DNA of 64,000 nt from Symsagittifera roscoffensis (GCF_963678635.1 NC_087063.1:21274701-21338700); one strand, 5' to 3'. Shown: positions 33,055-43,389, counted from the first letter of the stretch. Program-made: numbers and translations. Notes: generated from the sequence alone by a model not told the origin.

Positions 33055-33925
33055 AAACCCGATAAAACGGATAGCCGCGCCGTCTGGAAAGCCGCGCCGT
33101 CTCCGCCTTGGTTGCGTCGTGGGTCGCTCTGCATCCAGATTCAGACCCAAATTGTATAGTCGCGCCGAGAGTTTGAGTCTGGAAAGTCTGGATATAAGGT
33201 CTGGAAAGTCTGGACATGAGTCGCGCCAAGGGTCGCGCCGCATCCGGATTGAAACCAAAATTGCATAGTCGCGCCGAACAATTGAGTCTGGAAAGTCTGG
33301 ATATAAGGTCTGGAAAGTCTGGACATGGGTCGCGTCAAGGGTCGCGCCGCATCCGGATTTAAATCCAAATTGCATAGTCGCGCCGAAAGTTTGAGTCTGG
33401 AAAGTCTGGATATGAGGTCTGGAAAGTCTGGACATGGATCACGTCAAGGGTCGCGCCGCATCCGGATTTAGATCCAAATTGCATAGTCGTGCCGCGAGTT
33501 TGTGTCTGGAATGTCTGGACATGAGTCGCGCCGTGGGCCGAAAAGTCTATACATACCAAAACTTGGTCGCGAAAGTCTGGTCATGAGTCGCGCCAAGGGT
33601 CGCGCCACATCCGGGTTTAGACCCAAATTGCATAGTCGCACCGAGAGTTTGAATCTAGAAAGTCTGGACATACCAAAACTTGGTCGCGAAAATCTGGACA
33701 TGGGTCGCGAAAGTCTGTGTCCAGTTTTTTGCGACCCATGTCCAGATTTTCGCGACCAAATTTTGGTATGTCCAGACTTTCGCGACCCATGTCCAGACTT
33801 TCGCGACAAATTTTTGGTATGTCCAGACTTTCGCGGCCCAGATTTTCCAGACTCAAACTCTCGGCGCGACTATGCAGTTTGGATCTAAATCTGGATGCAG
33901 CGCGACCCTCAAATTCTGGACATGA
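33055..33925. repeat. 109-bp tandem array ending in a large palindrome
   Basis: ATTG(C/T)ATAG at 33151, 33260, 33369 and 33478 gives an exact 109-bp period. Units read AGTCGCGCCGAGAGTTTGAG, TCTGGAAAGTCTGGA(TATAAGG) and GTCGCGCCGCATCCGGATTT. After a longer unit the array folds back around about 33722 and ends in CTCAAACTCTCGGCGCGACT at about 33857-33876, the complement of the unit start. The fold-back part is the same structure as the 351-bp insertion at 5511-5864. Confidence 0.9.
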
Positions 33926-33929
33926 GTCT

Positions 33930-34220
33930 GGGACCTCGACCCGGCTACCTCCCAGCATTTGTTTGCCAGCTGCTGTGTGTGACCCATTGCGAGTGTATGT
34001 AACGCAGCATAGAAGAGGCAGCCTGATCTCATGGTTGTCCCTGCAAGTTCTAGCTTAGGTAAGCTCCAATCTTCAAATGTTTTTCTTTGAGGCACTGCAT
34101 ATATTTCGGCAAAAGTCTAAGAAGGGCTGAAGGTAAAAAACAAAAATGAGTTCAGGTACTAGTTTACTTGATTGGTCACGTGAAAAAACTAGTTAAGATG
34201 CTTGGTCCCACCTGTTTTCT
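33930..34220. other. No gene recognised
   Basis: Between the palindrome and a tRNA-like element I see no supported feature. Confidence 0.3.
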
Positions 34221-34224
34221 GTAA

Positions 34225-34310
34225 AGAAGAACTAGCACGGGATTTGAACATACATCTTTGGGATGGTAATTGGAATCGTACCCGCTAGGCTAAATATGAC
34301 CATTTTAACA
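34225..34310 (-). repeat. tRNA-derived SINE-like promoter
   Basis: On the minus strand TAGCCTAGCGGG fits box A (TRGCNNAGYNGG) and GTTCAAATC fits box B (GWTCRANNC), about 35 bases apart as in tRNA genes. The D and T stems do not close, so it is not a working tRNA. It is better read as the head of a SINE or a tRNA pseudogene. Confidence 0.5.
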
Positions 34311-35540
34311 GCAAAATGGAGAAATAGAAATACTTACTGGTAGAATTAGCCACATATTGTACTCGGTTTTTATTAATGACCACAGCATTTTTTTGGTACC
34401 AGACAAGTAAACAAGTACCAAGTTCAGAACGGCAAACTTGTGCGGGGGCACATTTCATGTACTTTGGATATTTCTATCATAGAATTTTAAAATTAAGTCT
34501 GATGATGGACAAACTTAAGCGAAAAGTTAAACAAAATTATGTTCATCGATTTTTAAAAACTGCAGCGATTGGTCTTTATTCCCCAAACGGAGAATTTTCA
34601 AGGTTGAACGTATGAAACTAAAAAATTTAGGTTCATTTTTGACTGCTTCAATTTTTCACTGCAATTTTTTTTACTCTTACCCATTATATAGTGCTGATTA
34701 AAATTATCCAAATACAAATAAATATGTAATTTGAAACGCGTTTTTCTCAAATTAAGTTGTAAAATTAGCTTACAATTTTAGCAGATTTATTATGAAGTAA
34801 ATTGTTTTTTCCAAATTCTAGCCTAAATTTTATTCCCAAAAACAACACTTTTCGGCTTTTTTAGCTAATTGAAAACTACGCTAAAACTACCCAATCGATC
34901 ACTGACATAGTTATATTGAAGAGAGCTTCTTAAAGAGCACAAAATTTTTGAGAAGTGTTTTTTAACCCAGTGTAGGCCAGAAAAAGTAAGCAAACCGTTT
35001 TAAAATTGTGCTTAAATAAAATTTGGTATTTTTTATAGTAAAAACGACCTTTATTGTCTATCAAACAACAATAAATTAAACTATACAATCATTTGGAGCG
35101 TATACTCTTCTTAAAGTTTGTTGGGCTAGGTATGAGGCTTTCTTTGATTGAGTTATGTCAGTGATCGATTGGGTAGTTTTCGCGTAATTTTGAATTGACT
35201 AAAAAAATACTTAACAATTTTGGGGTTAAATATTTTGCCCCAACTTCGAAAAACAAATTGCTACATAATTGATGTGCTAAACTTTTGATTTCATCATTTT
35301 TTTGTCTAAAGTCAACTCAATTTGAGAAAAACGCGTTTAAAGTTTCAAGTTTATTGCGTGCTGTCCTGATAATTCAAATTGGCACTGAAGCACTTGCATA
35401 TTCGATCAAAAAAGAATAAATATCAGAGGCGCTCGTTACGGTTCAGAGATATACCCCATGACCACCAAAAGGCTCCCATTCTCCAATTTTGGCCTTATTT
35501 GCACATACTTATTTTCATTTTTTTTGGCTAGCTGAACCTA
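34310..35540. other. AT-rich, no gene recognised
   Basis: Only short frames. An inverted pair of phrases (GATCACTGACATA near 34900, TATGTCAGTGATCGATTGGG near 35154, with GTTTTTCTCAAATTAAGTTG near 34739 facing TTTGAGAAAAACGCGTTTAA near 35320) marks an imperfect fold-back of roughly 600 bp, possibly an old TIR element. Confidence 0.4.
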
Positions 35541-35544
35541 TCAT

Positions 35545-35700
35545 TACGAGACCAAACTGTGTATTTTGTTAATTGTAAGCGGATTCCGCAACAAGAACCC
35601 TCCCTTTGTTCTTCCTTTGTTGTTTTATCCTTTCTGATTATTCCGAAAAACTTTAATATGTTTAAAAACTTGTCTCTGCAATCCAGGAACGTACAAACAC
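35545..35700. repeat. Dispersed repeat with (TTTGTTCT) run, copy 1
   Basis: GAATTGTAAGCGGATTCCGC-type text followed by repeated TTTGTTCTT is shared by 35563-35700, 49730-49850, 50345-50460 and 56030-56160. The copies differ in flanks, so this is a dispersed element. The 60-80 codon frames in them are repeat translations. Confidence 0.7.
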
Positions 35701-36690
35701 AAAATTGGGCGCCTATCCAGTGCATAGCTTGGCCTCGTAAGAATAGTGTTTTTGAAAACAACATGGAGGCCAATTTCCTACTAAATCAGTTTTGGTTGAC
35801 CAAACTTTAAAATTTTCCAAATGCTTCTATGGCACTAAAAACTTACCGGCTCCCATTTTGGTAGATCTAACCTTGGTCGACGAAGACACTGAGCACAGTG
35901 GTATGGCGTTCACTTTGATATGATAGTTGCTGAGATCAATGATAATTCGCCAATTACAGTTTGTGAGGACCAACTCTCACTCAACCTCTAGCTTCAGGTA
36001 TACCACAGCTTTACGAATTTTGGCTGCAACGTGACACCACGTGGAACAAAAAAAAACGCGGAAAAAACGGTGAAATCATAAAAAAAGCCTGTTTAGTCCT
36101 ACTGATAACAATTCACTGGAATCGCAATTAATATCAACGTACCTTCCACCTGAGTGTTGTCCCCACCACCAAAAAAAATTTTTTGATCAAAACATCCGAA
36201 GAGTTCTCTAAGACAGCATTTTTGGCCATTTTTCTAAATGCGCCTATGAATTCGAAAACGATGACAAAATAAGGCCTTGTGCTTGGAAGACCTTGAAAAA
36301 TCAATACGGTCGAGCGAAAAATGTCGATCAGTTTTTTTTGAAAATTCGCCACCTCGAGAAAAAGCTAGATCCGGCTCTGGTTGGAGATATATTTTACTAG
36401 GATAATGAGAAGCAGCACAGATGATTAGATTTTGTATCTTGCTTTGATAACCCTCGTCAGATCAATTTGTAGCAATCGCAGCCCTAATTTGGTAACAAAG
36501 TGATGGCTGAATCATTCAACAAGGAGGAAACTATTTGACCTTTTACCTTATGAGTTACTTCTATTGTCTCGCATACAATAGAGGCAAAATTACAGACAAA
36601 ACTTTTGGCTGAACCCATTTTGAAAACGTTTATGCCTAAATTAAGTGATCATACCACTGTTAAAAAAATTGAACAAATTGAGTGAAACTT
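35700..36690. other. Upstream of WASP-like gene; unclear minus-strand frames
   Basis: A minus-strand frame at 36134-36352 ends at a donor-like GGTACGTTG, and another open stretch near 36005-35853 ends at GGTAAGTTTT. They might be exons of an unknown minus-strand gene, but I cannot join them in phase or name a family. Confidence 0.25.
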
Positions 36691-36697
36691 TAAACAA

Positions 36698-36722
36698 TGT
36701 CAGCTCAATCTTTTCACTTAAC
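36698..36722 (+). CDS. Candidate first exon of the WASP-like gene
   Basis: ATG TCA GCT CAA starts at 36698 after AAACA and ends at C|GTAAGTATAAG, a strong donor at 36723. It lies 124 bp upstream of the WH1 exon, whose frame has no Met. Joined to the best acceptor (TTTTAAG, exon from 36847) the phase is off by one; joined to the next AG (exon from 36855) it is in phase. So the exon is plausible but unproven. Confidence 0.45.
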
Positions 36723-36846
36723 GTAAGTATAAGCTATATACTCACCTCAACTAGTTTCAAAAATTGATTACCCCCGTAAATTATGTAGATTTCCTTTACA
36801 AATAAAACCCCATTATGAAGTTTTCTGAATAAAACTTTCTTTTAAG

Positions 36847-38215
36847 GGCTGAAGAGAAGAAAATTGTGACTGCTCTTCTGGGACCAAGTCGGAAAATTCT
36901 AGCCAGTGCCATTGCTCGAGTGTTCGTCTCTGATGCGCTCGAATGGCAAAAACTAGGCTGCGGTGTGCTGAGCCTCGTTAAAGACGCAATCCGAAAGAGC
37001 TACTACTTCTCATTTGTAAACACAACCCAAGGAATTGAGTTAATGTGTGAAGAAATGTATTCTGAGTTCACTTACGAAAGACCAAGAGATTTGTTTGTCC
37101 ATTTCGAGGGTGAAAAAAGCGTAATTGGTGTTAGTTTTTTTGATTTGACTGAAACCCATCTTTTCTGTCAGATATTAGACGAAGAAATCTCGAGAAAAGG
37201 GCAAATAAGATCGGAAAAGCAAAACAATGAGCCAAGTTTAGGATTTGCAGAGTCTAAAAACTCACTAATTTATTCGCGCGAAAGTGCCATTGTTGAAGGC
37301 AAAAAGCACAATATGTTGATAAAACCACCTGCATATATTCCGAAATCTCCACAATGCAATGCCAAAGACGGTAAATTTCAAAAGTTTAAAGACAAGTTGA
37401 TAAAGCGTAACGATAACTCGGAGATGAAGAAGTTGATTAGTCAACCATATCAATTTCGACACGCAGCTACTGGATCAGATGTTACCACGAAGGTCCAGAA
37501 ATTGGGTTCAAACAAAACAAAAAAGTTCACTTCAAAAAAGGATGCCGATAAAATATCTGAGGCTGTTGTAGCTTACATTTGGCCGCAAAGGGATTGCTCA
37601 GAATACGACGAACAAAATTTGAAAAACTTGGTAAAGGAAAAATTACAAAGTGATGATAAAAAAGAATGGAATACTTTTGCAAAAATAGCGCTTGAACCAG
37701 GAGTTAAACGTGCATCTAGAAAGGGAATCTCTGAAACTGTTTCAAATGCTGAAGATCTTGGCAAAAAAGATAATTCACAATGGAAACTAGATACCGATGA
37801 TGAGCAATCAGATAGCTCAATGCGTCAAGATATTTACGCAACAATTAGATCAGCACATTCTGAAAACGCGTTTCCAGTTTTAACTGAAAGAAAATTTATG
37901 GTCCACACACCATCTCCACCGCCGACACCGAAACAAAGAAAAAACGTCACTACTTGTTCAGCTGATTCAAAAAAGTTGACCGCGCAAACTTCAAAGAAAG
38001 ATAATCCTTTGAGTAATGGTAATTTTGAGATGTTTGGTAACATGAGAAGTTATGCACGAGACAGATTGAGTAAACTTGAACTTGAGGAAAAAATTGGTTC
38101 CTGTGACACTGAAAGTAGTTTTTTGACATTGATGGATCAGGTGAATAAGCTGGACGACGACATGGAAACCTTGTCAACTGATGAAGGTGAAATAGACTTC
38201 AGGTCGTGGAATTAG
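36847..38215 (+). CDS. Divergent WASP-family protein (WH1 plus acidic tail)
   Basis: The exon opens after a TTTTCTTTTAAG-type acceptor. Its first about 115 residues are a WH1/EVH1 domain of WASP type: KILASAIARVFV, CGVLSLVKDAIRKSYYF, EEMYSEFTYERPRDLFVHF and GVSFFDLTETHLFCQIL follow the known order. About residue 190 is ISQPYQFRHAATGSD, a CRIB-like block in which the second conserved His is Thr. The rest is low complexity with a single short proline run (PSPPPTPKQRK) instead of the usual long polyproline. A C-terminal helix LMDQVNKLDDD leads into an acidic tail ending in a Trp (DEGEIDFRSWN), as in the Arp2/3-binding CA segment. I see no clear WH2 actin-binding motif. It likely links membrane or WIP-type partners to Arp2/3, but weakly or in a specialised way. 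An AATAAA follows at 38392. Its first exon lies upstream. Confidence 0.82.
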
Positions 38216-38342
38216 CCCAAAGGAGCATTTCAGGAGAGAATTTCTTTGTTTCTATAACTCAACGAGAGCTTTGATTTTTATAAAACTTATGGATATGTGG
38301 AAAATATTTCTCATGTGAGTCGCTTATTGTTTTAATTATAAT

Positions 38343-38348
38343 TTTATT
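38343..38348 (-). promoter_or_regulatory. Polyadenylation signal of the ENPP gene
   Basis: AATAAA on the minus strand lies 68 bp after the TAA stop at 38416-38418. It is to the left of the opposing gene's signal, so the two transcripts should overlap tail to tail by several tens of bases. Confidence 0.55.
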
Positions 38349-38391
38349 GCAAGCAGTATCAAAATTACTTGTGTGAATATTATAGACTTAC

Positions 38392-38397
38392 AATAAA
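38392..38397 (+). promoter_or_regulatory. Polyadenylation signal of the WASP-like gene
   Basis: AATAAA lies 177 bp after the stop codon, followed by GTGCATCAGTTTATG, a fair GU-rich region. Cleavage would fall near the end of the opposing gene's coding part. Confidence 0.6.
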
Positions 38398-38415
38398 GTG
38401 CATCAGTTTATGATT

Positions 38416-39768
38416 TTAAAACAGGATTTTTAAGCAGCATAAAAGCAAGCACAGCAGATTTACAGAATTGATCGTGGCGCTATCAATCCAGAAAGTTTGG
38501 TTCGATGCGACCCCTGGGACTAGAAGTTTGTTCACACCTCTAAGACTTCCATTGTTGGCATTGGGTGTTATGTTTAACAGGTGCGCAACTAGGGGCATTA
38601 CATCTACGAGCTGTATTTGGGGGCTGGTGTGGTTGTAGTTCTCTTTGAAAGATCTTCCGCTGGCGATGAAAATTGGGTGCATATCCTTTCGTTCGGGATA
38701 GTAACCGTGATTTCCCCGAATCTGTTTCCCCTCGTCTTCGTCTTCTTGGTCGATAAACTCGTAGTGAGGTTCCGCAATCAACATCAAAGGGGGACACCGA
38801 ATGCTCTTTTTGAAGTGCAATCTGTCTGGCAAATCTTCTTTGCGAGTCACTTTAAAACCCTTCGGGTATCTTTTTCGGATCTTGTCTATAGCGGCCATAA
38901 GTTTGGGTTCCATGCTGGGGTCTTTATATGGCCATATATGGACTATGTTACCGCGATTCACTACTTCTTTCGCGACTGACTTATTGATGTCGTTGTCCAA
39001 AACAATGGTCTTGTTTATCGAAAGCATACCGTGGTCCGAGGTTATTATCAAATCTATGTAAATATTGTAGAAATTCCTAAGAGTTGCAAGCCGATCGACC
39101 AAATATTCTAATTCATTGTCGACTTCTTTGAGAACATCTTTCATTTCTTTGCCGTCCGGGCCATATTTATGGCCGGCATAGTCAACTTTATAATAGTAAA
39201 AGAAAACAGCTTCAGCTGGTTTCTTTGATTCCTTTGAAGAGTCAACATTTCTTCGTCCTTTACTACTCTTCGGCTTCATGAACATATCGACTGACTTGTC
39301 AATCAAGTCGCGAAATGTGTAGTCCCGGGACCATTCGACGAAGTGACTCGGTTGTTGTTCTTTCACGTCGCAGCCAGCAATACTGACACACCCACTAGGC
39401 ACGCCCTGATCTTCGGCAACTTTCCAAATTGGCGTGGACCAATTCCAAAATTTCTCATCCGTCGTCCATTTATAAAAGGTATCGTTCAATTCGGGCGCGA
39501 AAAATGTGTTGCCGACAATTCCGTGGGACTCTTCGTATAGTCCAGTTAGTAGAGATCGATGGCTGGGGAATGTATTAGTCACCCAATTGTTCATCAGGCC
39601 ATTGTGAACAAACACGCCATTTTGGGCTATTTTATGCAAATTGGGCAGTTGCTCTTTATGCATGTAAAAGTAGTCCCATCTGAAACCGTCCAGCGAAAGA
39701 AGGAGAACTTTGGTTGAGTAAATTTCTAGGAAGGAAAGAAAAATAGATAAAATTTGTAAATTAAGCAT
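38416..39768 (-). CDS. Ectonucleotide pyrophosphatase/phosphodiesterase
   Basis: The frame begins at 39996, but the Met at 39768 (MLNLQILSIFLSFL) gives a signal peptide and is the better start; numbering here is from 39996. All seven residues of the two-zinc site are present: Asp103 (LLSLDGFRWD), nucleophile Thr142 (NTFPSH), Asp272 and His276 (KVDYAGHKYGPDG), Asp321 and His322 (TSDHGM), and His430 (RGNHGYYP). The Asn that follows TFP in most family members (TFPNH) is Ser here. The protein should hydrolyse phosphodiester or phosphocholine-type substrates outside the cell. It lacks the somatomedin-B and nuclease-like domains of ENPP1-3 and is thus of the short ENPP4-7 type. A hydrophobic C-terminus without a basic tail suggests a GPI anchor. 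A strong acceptor-like CTTTCCTTCCTAG ends at 39727, so an alternative upstream exon encoding the signal peptide is possible. Confidence 0.9.
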   Translation of the reverse strand: MLNLQILSIFLSFLEIYSTKVLLLSLDGFRWDYFYMHKEQLPNLHKIAQNGVFVHNGLMNNWVTNTFPSHRSLLTGLYEESHGIVGNTFFAPELNDTFYKWTTDEKFWNWSTPIWKVAEDQGVPSGCVSIAGCDVKEQQPSHFVEWSRDYTFRDLIDKSVDMFMKPKSSKGRRNVDSSKESKKPAEAVFFYYYKVDYAGHKYGPDGKEMKDVLKEVDNELEYLVDRLATLRNFYNIYIDLIITSDHGMLSINKTIVLDNDINKSVAKEVVNRGNIVHIWPYKDPSMEPKLMAAIDKIRKRYPKGFKVTRKEDLPDRLHFKKSIRCPPLMLIAEPHYEFIDQEDEDEGKQIRGNHGYYPERKDMHPIFIASGRSFKENYNHTSPQIQLVDVMPLVAHLLNITPNANNGSLRGVNKLLVPGVASNQTFWIDSATINSVNLLCLLLCCLKILF

Positions 39769-40868
39769 TTTTATGAGAACTTTGTAAAAGAAGCAGAAGT
39801 TCGAACTTATTTCAAATTGAATTCGAAAACAATCTTTGTCGGGCAACACTTTATTCGAAACAAATGTGTTCTGCTCCAGTGAAATGAAGTATTTCAAGGA
39901 AGTCAGGCAGTTTATTTTGATGGAAAATAACCGATTCAGATAAAGTCCATTTAAAATAGAAGCTTTTGTAATTTTCTTCCTGGGTAAAATGGACACAGGA
40001 TTTCAATGCAACATATATAGGAGGGACTGACTTCTTGACGTAAAAGAATTGTATTGCTCTAAAATTTTGCCTCCAAATGGAGCATATTCTTTTTTGATGA
40101 CGTGAAAGAAATGCAGGCTTTTTTTACAGCGCTGTTGGTAAAATTTTACGCAATCTAAGACGTGAAGAATTGGCCACAGCACACGGAATAAAAATCAGCC
40201 TTTTCCCACTTTTCGCTTGCCTGAAGTCCCATTTTATATGCAAATACACTTCGCGTTGAGCTGATTTGTCTTATATATACTGTAGCTGCTCGAGAAATGC
40301 TTGAAGAACAACAAATCTAAAGGGGATTTATGCTCGAATGCACTCGAGTAAATGATTACAAAATTACAGAAGGTTTTGAGTTTCAAAATTGGCAGATATC
40401 TCGAAAGTAAATTGTTTGACCTGAGTTTCAAATACGTCGGGAGTCCACTCTCTAATCTGGTAAATTGTAGAAAGACAAGCAGTTGCGTCCTGTCTATTTT
40501 AAGGTTTGATTTAGCTAATAACATTTGGTGGCTTTGCAGCCATAACAATAGACCTTAAGCGTACTCAGATGAGTCACTAGCGTTTTTGGAAAATATAATT
40601 GGTGTGTTAGGCAAAGATCTCGGCTTTTCTCGGGGCTTGTGGAATTTGAAAGATGTTTTCAATATTTCGTAGACCTCATTTAGATCGACCCAGGGGCGGA
40701 TCTTGGAGTTTTCTAATGCGGGCGTGCCGGATTTTCGAAACATTGTAATAGATCAAATTGATGACTACAAGCTCTCCGAAGAAACTATAAAGCCTGTTTT
40801 TTGATAAATAATATTTGCCGCAAGTTTCCGAAAAAGTATTTTGTCATCAATTGGATATTAAAAAGAAA
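39769..40868. other. Upstream of the ENPP gene, no other gene seen
   Basis: It presumably includes the ENPP promoter and 5' UTR. The frames present are short. No TATA box can be assigned with confidence. Confidence 0.35.
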
Positions 40869-41258
40869 ACAAGAATGCTCGTATCAGGGCGAAGCCCTGA
40901 AAGTTCCGACTGCCTCTCTCGCTCCTTGTAACAAATCAATTATGGCAAATAAGCTTCTTTCAACCAATTTGGAACGATTTCTAAGACGAATTAAATCTCC
41001 GCTTAAGTGTTAATAGCGCGACTTATATCGCGCGTTAATTGCCCCAAATTGGCCAAAATGGCAATCTTTAAACCCTCACGAAAAATGATAACAGGTGAAA
41101 TATCTTTTCAAATTTAAGCTCAGGACAACAATAGCTTTCGAATGATATTTAAAAATTCTGTCAAAAATGGCTAGTTGAAAAGTCGATATTTGTCTGAAGA
41201 AAAAAAAGCCATCCCGAGCACGAATATTCCGTTACTTTCGTATCGAAAGTCGGAACAA
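40869..41258 (+). repeat. Hairpin-ended short element, copy 1 (internally deleted)
   Basis: The family is defined by one end ACAAGA-CTGCTCGTATCAGG and hairpin CAGGGCGAAGCCCTG, and the other end with hairpin ACTTTCGTATCGAAAGT then CGGAACAA. GTTCCGAC near the first end is inverted at the second (GTCGGAAC). Full copies are about 530-550 bp; this one is about 390 bp and lacks the T-rich part after TTCCGACTGCC. It has no coding capacity, so it is a MITE-like passenger. ACAA is present at both ends of all clear copies. Confidence 0.85.
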
Positions 41259-41264
41259 GAAAAG

Positions 41265-41345
41265 TGGACATTTTGAATGGGGAGGGAGTCGAACTCTCGA
41301 GAGAACGAAGCGTGCGCCATCACCGCGCGTGACCCCAAAACTTAG
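41265..41345 (-). repeat. Possible tRNA-like SINE head
   Basis: On the minus strand GAGTTCGACTCC gives an exact box B (GTTCGACTC). Upstream GCGC-GGTGATG-GCGC forms a D-arm-like stem, and GGGG and CCCC face each other at the ends. Anticodon and acceptor stems do not close fully, so I do not call a tRNA gene. Confidence 0.35.
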
Positions 41346-41969
41346 CCCCAGCGTCGACCAATTTGATCGTCCGAGAATTCCTAAAACACTTAGAACCCAA
41401 TTTTGGACAAAACAGAGTGCCACAAGTAATGTCTCGGTTTGACCTCCATACACCGAAAAGTCTTCTCATACAATTCCATACATCAAGTGCATGAAAAAAC
41501 GCTTGTCATACACTTTTCTTACAATTTCGAAAAATGGTTGAAAAAAAATATAAACTAAATTCTGCGTCTGTTTGATTCTAATAAAACAGTCTGGTGATGA
41601 AAAACCGAGGTTTTTGTTTTTTGAAAAAAAATGCTTATTATACAATTCGATTTTTCCAAATCAATTTTTGGAATCATACTCATCTGGTTTTGGATACATT
41701 TTTGTAAACGATTTTGGATACATTTTTGCTCAATCATACAGTCAATTTTTCCAATTTTCTGAGATAAAAAAGTCCCTTTATTTCAAACTATTTTGTGTAA
41801 TTTACCGTTTCCAGGGCTGAGAGATGTAACAATTCTCATGTTTTTAAATTCATTTTTATACAACTTAAAATGAATCCCCAACCCCCCACTAGGAATCAGT
41901 TGTTCAAACTCTTATACTTTTATGTATAAACAAATGTCCAACTGTATTATTAATATCTTTTACTAATTA

Positions 41970-42497
41970 TTGTTCCGACTTTCGATACGAAAGTAACGGA
42001 ATATTTGTGCTCGGGGTGAGTTTTTTTTCTTCAGACAAATTTCGACTTTATAACTAGCCATTTATGACGGATTTTTTTATATCATTCAAAAAGTATTGTT
42101 GTCCTGAGCTTAACTTCGAAGGAATATTTCCCTTGTGATCATTATTCGTAAAGTTGGATATTTATAGAATGCAATTTTGGCCAATTTGGGATAATTAACG
42201 CGCGATATATTTGGCGCTATTAACGCGTAAGCGGAGATTGAATTCGTCTCACAAATCGTTCAAAATTGGTTGAAAGAAGCTTATTTGCCATAATTGATTT
42301 GTTCAAAGGAGCCAAATCGATCCTTTTGTACTTTATGTGGCGTGTGGGGTAATAAATTTTATAAAAAATTTCAAATTTTAGAAAAAAAAATAATTTCATT
42401 TTTTTTACATTTAATTTTTTTAATGTTATTACTGCTTCATAAATCTTAAAAGATAGTGGGAACATTTAGGGCTTCGCCTTGATACGACCAGTCTTGT
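41970..42497 (-). repeat. Hairpin-ended short element, copy 2
   Basis: A full-length copy in opposite orientation, from TTGTTCCGACTTTCGATACG to GACCAGTCTTGT. The inner palindrome CGCGCGATATATTTGGCGC is degraded relative to copy 3. Confidence 0.85.
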
Positions 42498-42846
42498 TTC
42501 TTTTGATTCTAAGGCAAATCAAAAAGATCTATAAAATAGTGAGAGTTATAGCTCAAACATAAAATTACTTAGAAAAATAAGACCTGCTATATGATCAAGC
42601 CCTAGTTTTTCTTAGTACACAGCGCCAAGAATAAGGCAATAAAATGATGAGATAAACATTAAGTGAAATCAAACGACACCTTTTCGTGGTAATTAGAATA
42701 TGAAACCCAATAGCAAGCCTTTAAAAATACATCAGAAATGGAGTTTTTAGCTATGAATTTTGCATCATAACTTGGTTGTGAAATCCGATACGAAATGACT
42801 GCCATCGATTAAGAGCTAAAAAGCAAAAAATGTAGCGAAATATTTA

Positions 42847-43386
42847 ACAAGACTGCTCGTATCAGGGCGAAGCCCTGAATGTTCCGACTGCCTTTTAAGG
42901 TTTATGGAGCAGCAGTAATAACATAAAAAACTAAATGAAATAAAATGAAATGAAAATTTTTTTTCTAAAATTTGAAACTTTTTATGAAAATCATCCCCCC
43001 ACACGCCATATAAAGTACAAAAAGATAGATTTCGTTCCTTGTAACAAATAAACTATGGCAAATAAGCTTCGTACAACCAATTTGAAACGATTTATAAGAC
43101 GGATTAAATCTCCGCTTACGCGTTAATAGCGCGAATTATATCGCGCGTTAATTGTCCTAAATTGGTCAAAATGGCCAAAATGTCAATCTTTAAACCCTCA
43201 TAACTTTACGCAAAATGATCACAGGTGAAACATCTTTTCAAATTTAAGCTCAGGACAACAATGGCTTTCGAATGATCTAAAAAATCCGTCAAAAATGGCT
43301 AGTTAAAAAGTCGAAATTTGTCTGAAGAAAAAAAAACCCACCCGAGCACAAATATTCCGTTACTTTCGTATCAAAAGTCGGAACAA
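42847..43386 (+). repeat. Hairpin-ended short element, copy 3
   Basis: A full-length copy with both end hairpins and the inner palindromic block AGCGCGAATTATATCGCGCG. Useful as the type copy. Confidence 0.88.
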
Positions 43387-43389
43387 TTA

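Noticed and set aside
31270-33925. Array as CRISPR
   Set aside because: Units are contiguous variants without unique spacers of even length, and the setting is a eukaryotic genome.
33359-33958. Several 60-140 codon frames on both strands in the 109-bp array
   Set aside because: They follow the repeat and its complement, so they are not genes.
40869-43386. Hairpin-ended elements as Helitrons
   Set aside because: There is a hairpin near each end, but neither end shows the CTRR terminus or a 5' TC, and no Rep/helicase partner is present.
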